Assembly: GCA_964251665.1 (NCBI GenBank)
Contig: CAXUKO010000022.1
Span: 1-64,000, forward strand
Direction of reading: 5' to 3'
DNA from: JBBQLG01 sp964251665
GTDB taxonomy: Bacteria; Bacteroidota; Bacteroidia; Cytophagales; Spirosomataceae
Length of the DNA stretch: 64,000 nucleotides
Positions 44,279-53,034 of this stretch are shown piece after piece (within the stretch, counting starts at the first letter, position 1; every line of letters starts with the position of its first letter). The position numbers and the translations under genes were made by a program. The notes under the pieces were generated by a model. It saw only the letters and a list, made by a program, of their open reading frames with translations. It was not told the origin of the DNA and searched no databases.

Positions 44279-44836
44279 TTATGCAGATGTGGTGGTTAAT
44301 AATGCATCAATTCGGCTTTTGGGTACATAAGCATTCGCACCACTATACTGCTTTGGAATATCATTGCGCTTGATTAAATCGTACAGGGCTGCACTGGACA
44401 CCCCGTATCTCTGTCGCACTTCAGCAAGGCTATAGCAGTCTTCCAGTGCAACCGGCGACGGGGTAACTTTTTGTGATGGCGTAGCTGGCTCAAAAAGCCG
44501 GTCGATATCTGTACGGCGTATGAGCGTACGCCTGCCCAGTTTCACCGCACGTAGACTGCCCGAACCAATCGCCCGCCATAGTGTCCAGCGACTAACCCCC
44601 AAAAGCCTACTGGCGTCGGCGATGTTCATAACCTCTTTGGCGCGAATCTCCTCCAAAGGTTTTACGATCACCTGCCGGGTTTGCTCGTCACTTGTCTTAA
44701 CCTTGGTTTGTCGTTGCCGAGCTTTATAGGCTCTTTTAGCGCAGGTGTCACTACACGTTTTAGTCACGGTTGTTCGTGCTTCAAACTCTCTACCGCACAA
44801 CTCACAAATTCGCTTTACCCTTATGTTGGAACTCAT
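44279..44836 (-). CDS. Zinc-ribbon/double-HTH excisionase-like regulator
   Basis: The 185-residue protein starts with a zinc ribbon (CELCGREFEARTTVTKTCSDTC: residues about 11-32). Two excisionase-type winged HTH units follow: MNIADASRLLGVSRWTLWRAIGSGSLRAVKLGRRTLIRR (about 70-108) and YSLAEVRQRYGVSSAALYDLIKRNDI (about 134-159). The stop lies 2 bp before the integrase start, so they are coupled. It could act as recombination directionality factor. The final HTH has a proline-rich linker ahead of it. Confidence 0.8.
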   Translation of the reverse strand: MSSNIRVKRICELCGREFEARTTVTKTCSDTCAKRAYKARQRQTKVKTSDEQTRQVIVKPLEEIRAKEVMNIADASRLLGVSRWTLWRAIGSGSLRAVKLGRRTLIRRTDIDRLFEPATPSQKVTPSPVALEDCYSLAEVRQRYGVSSAALYDLIKRNDIPKQYSGANAYVPKSRIDALLTTTSA

Positions 44837-44959
44837 GTCGTTACTTTGACTTTATATAGATGGTGTAGTAAGTAGTCTCTTGTTGCAACACGTTTCTATA
44901 TGTTGCTGTATGTAGCATAATTTCTCCCAAAAATGAAATATTAACTGTGATTTGTGTTT

Positions 44960-44980
44960 GAGGTACAACAAAGGTACAAA
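44960..44980 (+). repeat. Paired integrase arm-type repeats, right end
   Basis: GAGGTACAAC (44960-44969) and AAGGTACAAA (44971-44980) are direct repeats with an 11-bp period, 120 bp inside the right att core and upstream of the excisionase-like gene. They mirror the pair at 5365-5385, giving the same repeat unit and spacing at each end. Confidence 0.5.
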
Positions 44981-45100
44981 TAGCTACTTCAAAAGCTAAT
45001 ATTAAAGTATGAACAAACTAACTAAAGAACTGTAAAAAGCCCTACAAATGAGCTTTTTAGGCCGATTTGTAGAGTTTTTGAAATTGCTTGCTGAGTAATG

Positions 45101-45118
45101 TTACTTTCCGATACAGAA
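45101..45118. repeat. Right attachment-site repeat (attR), mnmE 3' end
   Basis: TTACTTTCCGATACAGAA covers the final codons of mnmE (F-C-I-G-K-stop on the minus strand). It matches the left repeat at 5289-5306 in 17 of 18 positions, and because the last codons are restored, mnmE stays intact after insertion. The crossover must lie inside this segment. Confidence 0.8.
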
Positions 45119-46504
45119 CCGACTGAAGATCGAATCCAGCAGGTCTTCGCTGGTGATTTCGCCGGTTAGCTCACCCAGGTGGCGGAGGGCAGCCCGGAGG
45201 TCCATCGCGAGCCAGTCGGCAGTGACACCCGCGTCGAGGTTGGCGATGGCGTGGGCCAGGGCATCGTCGGTGGCGGTGAGGTGTTCGTAGTGCCGGGCGT
45301 TGGTCACAACAGCACCATCGGCTGCGGTGGTGCCCTGCTTCACAAACTGGGTCAGGCGCGTGGTGAGGTCATCCAGACCGGTGCCTGTGTTAGCCTGAAT
45401 TGGAACAAGGGCTGCTCCGAACGTTTCCTGAAAGTAGTCAAGAGCGGTGGCAGTCAGCTTGTCTATCTTGTTCGCGACCAGCAGATATGGCACTGCCCGT
45501 TGCTTCAAATCGGTTTCAATTACCTGTACTTCCGCAACGGACATTTCAGCGGCATCGAACAGATATAGCACCACCGCAGCTTTGTCTAGTTGCTGATGCG
45601 TACGGGCGATACCGATAGCTTCAATGGCATCAGTGGCTTCGCGCAGGCCCGCCGTGTCGATGAGCCGGAAGCGGATACCGTCGATAAACAGTTCATCTTC
45701 GATCACGTCGCGCGTGGTGCCGGGAATATCCGAGACAATAGCCTTTTCTTCGTTTAGCAGGGCATTCAGCAGGGTCGATTTTCCGGCGTTTGGTTTTCCG
45801 GCAATCACTGTCGCCACGCCGTTTTTAATGACATTTCCTGCCGAGAAGGACGCAATCAGGGGTTGCACTACGCGTCGGATGTCCTGCATTAGCTGGCGCA
45901 ACTGATCGCGTTTGGCGAACTCGACGTCTTCCTCGCCAAAATCGAGTTCCAGTTCAACCAGGGCCACAAAATCAATCAGTTGCTGGCGCAGGAGACTAAG
46001 CTGTTTCGAGAAACCACCCCGCAACTGGGTCAGCGCTGCCCGGTGACTGGCGGCTGAGTCGGCGGCAATCAGGTCGGCCACGGCTTCGGCCTGGACCAGA
46101 TCGAACTGCCCGTTCAAAAAAGCGCGCTGGGTAAATTCGCCCGGTTTGGCCAGCCGGATACCCTCCTGCGTGAGCCGACGCAGTATCTGCCGCACAATGA
46201 AGTCCGAGCCGTGGCACGAAATCTCCACCGAATCTTCTTTTGTGAAACTGTGCGGAGCCCGAAAGACGGTGACTAACACCTCGTCGATAATGGCACCGGT
46301 GCCTTGCGACGCGCCCGCCCGTTCGCGCAGGGTGCCGAAATGCACGGTGTTGCCAGGTTGCCGGGTAAGGTCTTTCCCGCGAAAAACACGGTTGGTAAGG
46401 TCAATGGCTCCATCGCCTGAGACGCGGATAATGGATAATGCTCCGATGCCCGGAGCGGTGGCGAGGGCGGCAATGGGTTCTAACTGAATAGGGGTTGATG
46501 TCAT
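45101..46504 (-). CDS. mnmE: tRNA modification GTPase MnmE
   Basis: The 467-residue protein is full-length MnmE (TrmE/ThdF). The N-terminal tetrahydrofolate-binding domain has ISCHGS and EFTQRAFLNGQ. The G domain has GKPNAGKST (236-244), DIPGTTRD, DTAGLRE and NKID. The invariant C-terminal FCIGK (463-467) supplies the catalytic Cys. It acts with MnmG to make cmnm5U34 on tRNAs. The last codons form the attachment site of the element. Confidence 0.98.
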   Translation of the reverse strand: MTSTPIQLEPIAALATAPGIGALSIIRVSGDGAIDLTNRVFRGKDLTRQPGNTVHFGTLRERAGASQGTGAIIDEVLVTVFRAPHSFTKEDSVEISCHGSDFIVRQILRRLTQEGIRLAKPGEFTQRAFLNGQFDLVQAEAVADLIAADSAASHRAALTQLRGGFSKQLSLLRQQLIDFVALVELELDFGEEDVEFAKRDQLRQLMQDIRRVVQPLIASFSAGNVIKNGVATVIAGKPNAGKSTLLNALLNEEKAIVSDIPGTTRDVIEDELFIDGIRFRLIDTAGLREATDAIEAIGIARTHQQLDKAAVVLYLFDAAEMSVAEVQVIETDLKQRAVPYLLVANKIDKLTATALDYFQETFGAALVPIQANTGTGLDDLTTRLTQFVKQGTTAADGAVVTNARHYEHLTATDDALAHAIANLDAGVTADWLAMDLRAALRHLGELTGEITSEDLLDSIFSRFCIGK

Positions 46505-46555
46505 TGGAAGTAGCCTGCCGAAGCAGGTCTATGCATTGATATAGCCTACCCCGGT

Positions 46556-47596
46556 TTATCGGGCGGTTTGGAACGGGGTGTTGGGAAAAATGGGCAACCG
46601 GTTTACCAACCCTACCAGCCGCTTTTCGAGGGGAGCGGGTGGTACACCGAGCATGTCGGCGTAGGTGTCGCCCATAAAGAAACGCATTTCGCCCGCTGCG
46701 AGGTTCCGGGCCGTGTCCACATCAACTCCACCTCCCTGACCCGCCTGCTGCCCGATCGCATTCAGCAAGGCTTTGGTAAGGCCCTGTCCGGCTTCCGAAA
46801 CGCCAAACTGACGTTTACTGATGATCCGATCAAGGTGATAGGCTTCGCGCAGATTCTGCGGCAACAGGTGTGCTGCTACGCCGTTGATAGCTCCTGCTAC
46901 ATTAACATGATGCAGGTAGGCTTCTTCGTCGGCTTCGCTGGTACTGATACCGGCCTGCCGCAGTCCACGAATGACGATGTACGAAAAGGCACCGTTCGTA
47001 CCTGCCATATCTTCCTGATTCACAGGAAAGCCCCAGTCCATGTTCCAGCGGCCGGACTGTAGGGTAAACCACCGGACAGCTGCGTGAATCAGACGAACTT
47101 TCAGGGTATGCGAAACAGCCTGGCCGGAAGCCCAGGCTTTGGGGTTCATGATGGCAAACACCCATTCGCCGGTTTCCTGCAAGCGACGGGCCGTATCATT
47201 TTTGATTCGCTCCGTTTGCCAGAGCACCTGCGCGCCGTCAGCCGCTAAGTAGCAGTAAGGAAGCGAAAAAGTGCCGAGAATAAGGCCAATCGTACCGGCA
47301 TGTTTCTGGAAAAAGGCCATCCCCTGCGCCATTTTTGCCGGGTCGGCCCAATTGGGTAGCTGACTGTTGGTGGCGAAAAACGCCTGAACTTCCGAGGGTT
47401 GATTGGTTGTATCAAAATCGCTGGTATCACCCAGCCACCGCATCAGCATTCCGACCACTGCACTCGGCCGCGCGTCTGCTACCGGCGAGGCCGCCACGGC
47501 CGCGATAACCGCATCAGCCGCCGGGTCGCCCTGCTGTCGAAAGCGGGTCATAAGGTCATTGGAAAACGTACGCGTCAATTTAATTGCCGTTGCCAT
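46556..47596 (-). CDS. Oxygenase MpaB-family protein
   Basis: The 346-residue protein carries the DUF2236/MpaB pattern: KHAGTIGLILGTFSLPYCYLAADGAQVLWQTERI, then a VRLIHAAVRWF helix with the His used in heme binding by related enzymes, and GFPVNQEDMAGTNGAFSYIV. It is predicted to be a soluble heme-type oxygenase, substrate unknown; latex-clearing protein is a distant relative. It lies 51 bp upstream of mnmE on the same strand. Confidence 0.8.
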   Translation of the reverse strand: MATAIKLTRTFSNDLMTRFRQQGDPAADAVIAAVAASPVADARPSAVVGMLMRWLGDTSDFDTTNQPSEVQAFFATNSQLPNWADPAKMAQGMAFFQKHAGTIGLILGTFSLPYCYLAADGAQVLWQTERIKNDTARRLQETGEWVFAIMNPKAWASGQAVSHTLKVRLIHAAVRWFTLQSGRWNMDWGFPVNQEDMAGTNGAFSYIVIRGLRQAGISTSEADEEAYLHHVNVAGAINGVAAHLLPQNLREAYHLDRIISKRQFGVSEAGQGLTKALLNAIGQQAGQGGGVDVDTARNLAAGEMRFFMGDTYADMLGVPPAPLEKRLVGLVNRLPIFPNTPFQTAR

Positions 47597-47643
47597 GAGT
47601 GCTGAAGTTACCGGTAAGGTAACGGCCCGGTGAAGAAATTGGT

Positions 47644-48414
47644 TTAGACGGTGATTCGTAGTCCGTCGTACCCCAGCCGAACGTGAAAGGGTAGTTCGCT
47701 CAACTCCCGGTCTACATCGCGGTGCAGACCGATCCGGTGGCTCATGTGGGTAAAGTAGGTGCGTTCGGGACGGAGCCGGTCAACGAGCGCAATGGCCTGA
47801 TCGAGCGTAAAGTGGGAGAGGTGTTCAGTACGCTGAAGCGCGTCGAGGATCAGTACTTTGGTGCCGCGTACTTTCTCCAGTTCGGCGTCGCTGATGTGGT
47901 TCAGATCGGTCAGGTACGTAAAGTCGCCGATGCGGAACCCAAAAACGGGCAGCTGGTGGTGCATAACTTCAATCGGTGTAATGGAAATACCCGTTACGGT
48001 AAACGGCTCATTCTGAATCTCATGGGCCTGCACCCGTGGGACGCCGGGGTATTTTTTAGCGGCAAAAATATAAGAAAACTCACGCTGCAACTGGGCCAGT
48101 ACGGTGGCACGGGCATAGATGGGCATTTCCTGACCCGAGCGGAAATTAAACGCCCGTACCTCATCCAGACCGGCGGTATGGTCTTTATGTTCGTGGGTGA
48201 ACACAACCGCGTCTAACTGTTTCAGATTCAGCCGGAGCACCTGCTGCCGGAAGTCAGGGCCGGTGTCGATCACGATACGCTGTCCGTCCACTTCGATCAG
48301 CGCCGATGTTCGCAGGCGTTTATCCCGGAAATCCATCGACTGGCACACTTCACAGTCGCAGCCAATCAGGGGCACACCCGAGGAGGTACCGGTTCCGAGG
48401 AGGGTTACAATCAT
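47644..48414 (-). CDS. MBL-fold metallohydrolase (PhnP/RNase Z-like)
   Basis: The 256-residue protein starts with MIVTLLGTGTSSGVPLIGCDCEVCQS, typical of the PhnP-like MBL group with a Cys pair. The metal motif is FTHEHKDHTAGLDE (about 74-87), followed by YLTDLNH and HMSHRIGLH near the C-terminus. Such enzymes hydrolyse phosphodiesters or thioesters; the substrate is not known. It lies 47 bp upstream of the MpaB gene. Confidence 0.85.
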   Translation of the reverse strand: MIVTLLGTGTSSGVPLIGCDCEVCQSMDFRDKRLRTSALIEVDGQRIVIDTGPDFRQQVLRLNLKQLDAVVFTHEHKDHTAGLDEVRAFNFRSGQEMPIYARATVLAQLQREFSYIFAAKKYPGVPRVQAHEIQNEPFTVTGISITPIEVMHHQLPVFGFRIGDFTYLTDLNHISDAELEKVRGTKVLILDALQRTEHLSHFTLDQAIALVDRLRPERTYFTHMSHRIGLHRDVDRELSELPFHVRLGYDGLRITV

Positions 48415-48418
48415 AATG

Positions 48419-48493
48419 ATTGAATGATTGAGTTGTTGAATGATCGAATGGCTGATTTTTCAATTCAATCATTCAACAACTCAACCATTCAAT
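48419..48493. repeat. Long inverted repeat, 26-bp arms
   Basis: Arms 48419-48444 and 48468-48493 are complementary with one mismatch (motif TTGAATGATTGAG / CAACCATTCAAT), loop about 23 bases. It sits between the response-regulator gene (ends 48500) and the MBL gene start (48414). Without a U-tract it may act as a terminator-like hairpin or a repeat element. Confidence 0.6.
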
Positions 48494-48499
48494 CACTAC

Positions 48500-48880
48500 T
48501 TATTTATCCGTGAGTTGATTGACGACTTCAACCAGCCGGTCGAAGTTGAGGGGCTTAACCAGAACATCGTTGAAGCCCGCCGTTTTAAACTCTTCTTCGG
48601 TATAGTTTTTGGCGTTACCGGTGATGGCTACAATGGGTACACCTGCTTTAGCACGGTCGGGTAGGGCGCGGATCTGCCGAACGCACTCCATCCCGTCCAT
48701 AATGGGCATATTGATGTCCAACAGCAGGATATTGAAGTCTTCCTGAGCCAGGATATGCAGCACCTGCTCGCCGTTTTTGACGGCGGTAATGTTATAATTC
48801 TGAAACTCTAAAATCTTACGGGCCAGATTCTGGATGACGGAACTGTCTTCGGCAATCAGGACGCGTTTGGACGCTGACAT
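48500..48880 (-). CDS. CheY-like response regulator
   Basis: The ATG at 48880 (MSASKRVLIAEDSS) is preferred over the GTG at 48904, because it begins exactly at the receiver fold; it gives 126 residues. The acidic residues are in LIAEDSS, the phospho-acceptor Asp is in LLLDINMPIMDG, and the final Lys is in DVLVKPLNFDR. There is no output domain. It belongs to the backbone, not the element, and is not near a kinase. Confidence 0.85.
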   Translation of the reverse strand: MSASKRVLIAEDSSVIQNLARKILEFQNYNITAVKNGEQVLHILAQEDFNILLLDINMPIMDGMECVRQIRALPDRAKAGVPIVAITGNAKNYTEEEFKTAGFNDVLVKPLNFDRLVEVVNQLTDK

Positions 48881-49126
48881 AAGGCGTTGGGGTTTGGTAA
48901 GCACTCGTTTGGGCAGGTGAAATTAGCGATAAAAACGAAAAGCCAAAACAGGATTTACCCGGTTACAGTCCGTTCGCTGACTTATGTCCAGATACTCATC
49001 ACTTCGCTGGCTGACCTTTTTTTGGTTTCAGACAGAAATTGATTACCCGCTGCTCATGTCTGTTTCATGAAAAAGCCCTGCTAACGGAAGTGAGCAGAGC
49101 TTATCGTAACCAGTACCTATTGGCAG

Positions 49127-49606
49127 CTATATTGCCGAATCAGCCGGTGCGGCCTGGGGTGTGGCCTGCGGTTGTGGCACGGGGGCCATCTGCTGATTGC
49201 CGGGATTGCCCGGGTACATAGACCCATTGCCGTACGGACGTGGCTGATCGACAACCTCGACGCTGGTGATGTAGTATTTGGTTTCGCCGTTCCAGGGCAG
49301 TTTCAGAATTTTTTCTTCATAGTGAAGGGTAACCCGCTGACCCGTTTTCACGGCATCCGTAATTTGTTGAGCTACAGCATCATCCTTCACTGAAAAGTCG
49401 AAAAACTGTGGCGTTAGCGAGCCGGTTTCGCCCGAGAATCCGCCTACGTTCAGAACCCCTTCGTAGGTTTTGAAGACAAAGCCCCGGCGGCTGAATTTAG
49501 AGATGGTGCCCGCCCGTTCGCCATCACTGTAGCTCCAGCCGGTCAAGACGAATAAAATACCAAAAACAATGAGGAGAAAGATGCCCAGATAAAGAATGCC
49601 TTTCAT
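49127..49606 (-). CDS. Single-pass membrane protein of unknown function
   Basis: The 159-residue protein has one N-terminal membrane helix (LYLGIFLLIVFGILFVLTGW, residues 5-24) and a beta-rich extracytoplasmic or cytoplasmic domain (GTISKFSRRGFVFKTYEGVL, VTLHYEEKI). The C-terminal tail is Pro/Gln/Ala-rich (PQPQATPQAAPADS). Similar proteins are common in Bacteroidota and are sometimes misnamed 6-phosphogluconate dehydrogenase. No enzyme motif is seen. Confidence 0.65.
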   Translation of the reverse strand: MKGILYLGIFLLIVFGILFVLTGWSYSDGERAGTISKFSRRGFVFKTYEGVLNVGGFSGETGSLTPQFFDFSVKDDAVAQQITDAVKTGQRVTLHYEEKILKLPWNGETKYYITSVEVVDQPRPYGNGSMYPGNPGNQQMAPVPQPQATPQAAPADSAI

Positions 49607-49690
49607 GAAAAAGTCGGTTTAAGTAGGTGCGTGTTCCGCACAAATGAACAAAAATTTAGGGATATCCCCGATTTGAAACGGTTGCTACCC

Positions 49691-49742
49691 AGAATTGTTC
49701 CCTGAGACGGCGACTTAAGTCGCCGTCTCAGGGAACAATTCT
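49691..49742. repeat. Perfect 52-bp palindrome
   Basis: 49691-49716 and 49717-49742 are exact reverse complements around the CTTAAG centre, so there is no loop. It lies 6 bp from the stop of the ABC permease gene, between it and the membrane-protein gene on the same strand. It probably ends transcription or forms a cruciform. It is too long for chance. Confidence 0.85.
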
Positions 49743-49747
49743 CTATT

Positions 49748-50989
49748 CTACTTCGCCCGGATCGCAATAACCGGGTCGAGCCGGGCCGCAATAACAGCGG
49801 GGATAATTCCCGAAATAATACCGATGGCACTCGATACACCGACGCCCAGCAGCACATTTCCCGCCGAAAGCTGCACATCCAGACTCCCCAGCTGCACAAG
49901 CGAGAGCAGGGCAACGAGCAGGATACCCGCCAGCCCGCCGACCAGACTCAGCAGGACAGCCTCGAACAGAAACTGGCAGAGGATGAAGTAATTTTTGGCT
50001 CCCAGCGATTTCTGAATACCAATCAGGTTGGTTCGTTCGCGCACGGAAACGAACATGATGTTGGCAATGCCAAAACCACCAATGAGGATCGAAAAACCGC
50101 CGATAATCCAGCCCGCCAGCGTTAGCACCGTAAAAATGCCGCCAATGGCTTTAACAATGGCTTCGGGTCGGTTTATGGCGAAATTATCCTCCTGCGTGGG
50201 TTTCAGGCTCCGTCGCGCGCGCATGACGCCCCGGATTTCGCCTTCGAGCTGCTGGAGTCCTTCGTCGTAGTCGTACCCTTTCACGGCAATCACCATTGCC
50301 GGATTCATGGACTGAAACAGCTTGGCAAAGGTGCCGTAGGGGATCATGCATCGGCGGTCGGGGTTGCTGCCCACGTCGAGCACGCTGCTGCCTTTCTTCT
50401 CCTGAACGCCAATCACGACGAAGTTCAGGCCCCCGATTTTAATCGTTCTGCCAACCGGGTACTGACCCGGAAACAGGGTTTGGGCCACTTCATCACCGAT
50501 GATGGTGACGTTACGCGATGCATCCATTTCCTGCGGGATAAAGTAGCGTCCCTGACTGATCGGAATTTCGGTAATCTTGTTGTAATCGAGTGTGACGCCC
50601 TGCACCCGAATGGGCATGCTGCTGTTGCCATTTTTAACGATAACGTTGTTTTTGCCGCTCAGAGCTACGACCGCGCTGGCATCTTCCAGGCGGGTTGTCA
50701 ACAGTTTATATTCGGCGTAATTAGCTTCGGGCCGCTGGAAATAAAGCCACCATTTGTACTCGCCACCGAAGCCAAAGGGCCATTTCTGTACGTAGAGTAC
50801 TTTGTCGCCAATAAAATTGAGGCTGTCTTTGATGTTGCGCTCCAGCGAATCGACAAGCGTGAACACGGCGATGATGGCAAAGATGCCCACCGTAACGCCC
50901 AGCAGCGAGAGGGTAGTGCGGAGAATATTGGACCGCAGCGCCTGCCAGGCAAAACGGAAACTCTCGAAGATCTGACGGATTGTTTTCAT
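49748..50989 (-). CDS. MacB-type ABC transporter permease
   Basis: The better start is the ATG at 50989 (MKTIRQIFESFRFAWQAL), 14 codons after the first in-frame ATG; it gives 413 residues. It has one N-terminal membrane helix (LSLLGVTVGIFAIIAVFTLV), a large periplasmic MacB-PCD domain (about 45-290) and three C-terminal helices with the FtsX motif (GGFGIANIMFVSVRERTNLIGIQKSLGA). It would need an ATPase partner, which is not adjacent here. The substrate could be a lipoprotein, peptide or drug. Confidence 0.9.
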   Translation of the reverse strand: MKTIRQIFESFRFAWQALRSNILRTTLSLLGVTVGIFAIIAVFTLVDSLERNIKDSLNFIGDKVLYVQKWPFGFGGEYKWWLYFQRPEANYAEYKLLTTRLEDASAVVALSGKNNVIVKNGNSSMPIRVQGVTLDYNKITEIPISQGRYFIPQEMDASRNVTIIGDEVAQTLFPGQYPVGRTIKIGGLNFVVIGVQEKKGSSVLDVGSNPDRRCMIPYGTFAKLFQSMNPAMVIAVKGYDYDEGLQQLEGEIRGVMRARRSLKPTQEDNFAINRPEAIVKAIGGIFTVLTLAGWIIGGFSILIGGFGIANIMFVSVRERTNLIGIQKSLGAKNYFILCQFLFEAVLLSLVGGLAGILLVALLSLVQLGSLDVQLSAGNVLLGVGVSSAIGIISGIIPAVIAARLDPVIAIRAK

Positions 50990-51152
50990 ACGGTAGGGAT
51001 GGGCCGGTGGGGCTGCCCCGACACGTACCATCTTTAAAACTACGCATTCTCTGCTCAGTCCCCAACTCTTTCCGGTTCAGGACGCTGCATAAGCGGATAT
51101 TTGGTTTGTTTTCGTAGTTTAGTGGTTTCTGTTTTCTGCTTTTTCAATAGCT

Positions 51153-52955
51153 ATGCAGCCTGTTCTCCGCCGATTTTTTCCGTTTGCTTTTCTGGGCCTG
51201 AGCGTACTTTCCGGGGCCTTTGCACAGACGCCAGCCCCCAGACCCGCCGTCCGTGCGAGTCAGGGCGTCTACCAGTACACCGAGGAAGACCCTTCTGTAA
51301 AACCGTTTTTCTCCGACCGGGTGGGCGTTACGGGGCGCAATGGCATGGTGGCAACAGCGCACCCGGCTGCCTCACAGGTGGGGCTTAACATCCTGAAAGC
51401 AGGGGGCAATGCGGTCGATGCGGCTGTGGCCGTTCATTTTGCCCTTGCCGTTTGCTACCCGTTTGCGGGTAATCTGGGCGGTGGTGGATTTATGGTCTAC
51501 CGCGACAAGGCTGGTAAATCCTACACGGTCGATTACCGGGAAAAAGCACCCGCAGCGGCCACCAAAGATATGTACCTCGACTCGGCCGGTAACGTGCGGG
51601 CGGGACTGAGCATGTCGGGCCATCTGGCCAGCGGAGTCCCCGGATCGGTCGATGGGATGGTTGAAGCGCACAAACGATTTGGTAAACTAACGTGGGAACA
51701 GGTTCTGCAACCGGCTATCGACCTGGCTGAGAAAGGATTTCTGCTCACCGAACGTGATGCCACCGGGCTGAACCGCGTCAAAGCGGATCTGGTAAAACAA
51801 AATCCCGGCAAAACGTATTTTTTCAGGAGCACTGCGCCGGGGGATACCAGCTCCTGGCACCGGGGCGAAACACTGGTGCAGGCTGATCTGGGTAAGGCAC
51901 TTCGCCGGATTCAGAAAAAAGGGCGTGACGGTTTTTACGCCGGGAAAACCGCAAAACTGCTGGCGGCTGAAATGAAGCAGGGGGGCGGACTCATTACCAA
52001 AAAAGATCTGGCCGATTACCATGCCGTCTGGCGGGAGCCTATTCTGGCTGACTACAAAAACTACCGGATCATTACCATGCCACCCACTTCCAGTGGGGGC
52101 GTGGCCCTGGTGCAACTGCTGCGGTATGTTGAACCGTATCCCCTCCAGCAGTGGGGCTGGAACCGCGATTCGACGGTGCAGGTGATGATCGAAGCGGAAC
52201 GGCGCGTGTATGCGGATCGCGCTAAGTTTCTCGGCGACCCCGACTTTGTTAAAGTACCCGTGAACGAACTGGTGGGTCCTGCTTTTCTGAAATCCCGCTG
52301 GCAAAACTTCGATTTTGCGAAGGCCACCGATAGCAAAGCTATTAGCGGGGGCACCATTCCCGGCTACGAAAGTCTGGAAACCACGCACTTCTCCGTTATT
52401 GACCACGATGGCAATGCCGTATCGATCACAACAACGCTCAATGGTGGCTACGGCAGCCGTGTCGTCGTGGGTGGGGCCGGGTTTTTCATGAATAACGAGA
52501 TGGATGACTTTAGCATCAAACCGGGCGTTCCGAACATGTTCGGCCTGGTGGGGAGCGCAGCCAATGCCATTGCACCGGGGAAACGGATGCTGTCGAGCAT
52601 GACGCCGACGATTGTGGAAAAAGATGGGAAGCTCCTTATGGTGGTTGGTACGCCCGGCGGCTCCACCATTATCACGTCGGTTTTTCAGACTATCCTGAAC
52701 GTCATCGAACACGGTATGACCATGCAGCAGTCGGTCAACGCTCTGAAATTTCACCATCAGTGGTTGCCGGACAAAACCATTTTCGAGACTAACGCTTTCT
52801 CCGACGCTACAGTGGAAAAACTCCAGAGCCGGGGTTATATTCTGGAACGCCTGACGAACACACTCGGCCGAATGGACTGTGTACTGGTCCGGCCCGATGG
52901 TACCCTGGAAGGGGCATCCGACCCCCGCGCCGACAACACCTCAATGGGGTATTGA
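51153..52955 (+). CDS. ggt: Gamma-glutamyltransferase
   Basis: The 600-residue precursor has a signal peptide (MQPVLRRFFPFAFLGLSVLSGAFAQ) and the complete GGT fold. The catalytic nucleophile is Thr411 in LETTHFSVIDHDGNA, exposed by self-cleavage, and substrate-binding residues appear in SSMTPTIV and GTPGGSTIIT. The protein acts in the periplasm, hydrolysing or transferring gamma-glutamyl groups from glutathione. A Gfo/Idh/MocA-family gene follows after a long inverted repeat. Confidence 0.95.
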   Translation: MQPVLRRFFPFAFLGLSVLSGAFAQTPAPRPAVRASQGVYQYTEEDPSVKPFFSDRVGVTGRNGMVATAHPAASQVGLNILKAGGNAVDAAVAVHFALAVCYPFAGNLGGGGFMVYRDKAGKSYTVDYREKAPAAATKDMYLDSAGNVRAGLSMSGHLASGVPGSVDGMVEAHKRFGKLTWEQVLQPAIDLAEKGFLLTERDATGLNRVKADLVKQNPGKTYFFRSTAPGDTSSWHRGETLVQADLGKALRRIQKKGRDGFYAGKTAKLLAAEMKQGGGLITKKDLADYHAVWREPILADYKNYRIITMPPTSSGGVALVQLLRYVEPYPLQQWGWNRDSTVQVMIEAERRVYADRAKFLGDPDFVKVPVNELVGPAFLKSRWQNFDFAKATDSKAISGGTIPGYESLETTHFSVIDHDGNAVSITTTLNGGYGSRVVVGGAGFFMNNEMDDFSIKPGVPNMFGLVGSAANAIAPGKRMLSSMTPTIVEKDGKLLMVVGTPGGSTIITSVFQTILNVIEHGMTMQQSVNALKFHHQWLPDKTIFETNAFSDATVEKLQSRGYILERLTNTLGRMDCVLVRPDGTLEGASDPRADNTSMGY

Positions 52956-52958
52956 CAA

Positions 52959-53026
52959 GTATCCCGGACGCCCACGTCCGGTCGTTTAGCGATTGGTCAA
53001 AAGCCGGACGTGGGCGTCCGGGATAC
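52959..53026. repeat. Long inverted repeat, 23-bp arms
   Basis: Arms 52959-52981 and 53004-53026 are perfect inverted repeats (core GGACGCCCACGTCCGG), loop 22 bases. The structure starts 4 bp after the ggt stop and ends 9 bp before the next ATG (53035), so it may terminate ggt and shape translation of the next gene. Its GC-rich arms and lack of U-tract suggest a repeat element rather than a classical terminator. Confidence 0.8.
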
Positions 53027-53034
53027 CGCTATCC

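Larger units (their letters stand above)
5289..45118. mobile_element. Integrated element at the mnmE 3' end (~39.8 kb)
   Basis: The element is bounded by the 18-bp mnmE-derived direct repeats. A tyrosine integrase (43155-44276) and an excisionase-like HTH gene sit just inside the mnmE-proximal end. Paired AAGGTRCAAA repeats lie inside both ends. It carries a stress/fermentation module, a restriction/toxin module and a primase-helicase replication core. No relaxase, coupling protein or type IV secretion gene was seen, so it is not self-conjugative as read. The mnmE (thdF/trmE) 3' end is a known integration site, for example for SGI1 in Salmonella. Internal mosaicism near 25.5 kb suggests it was assembled in steps. 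Confidence 0.75.

Noticed and set aside
5289..45118. Conjugative transposon (ICE) interpretation
   Set aside because: No relaxase, TraG-like coupling protein or tra genes were seen between the att repeats.
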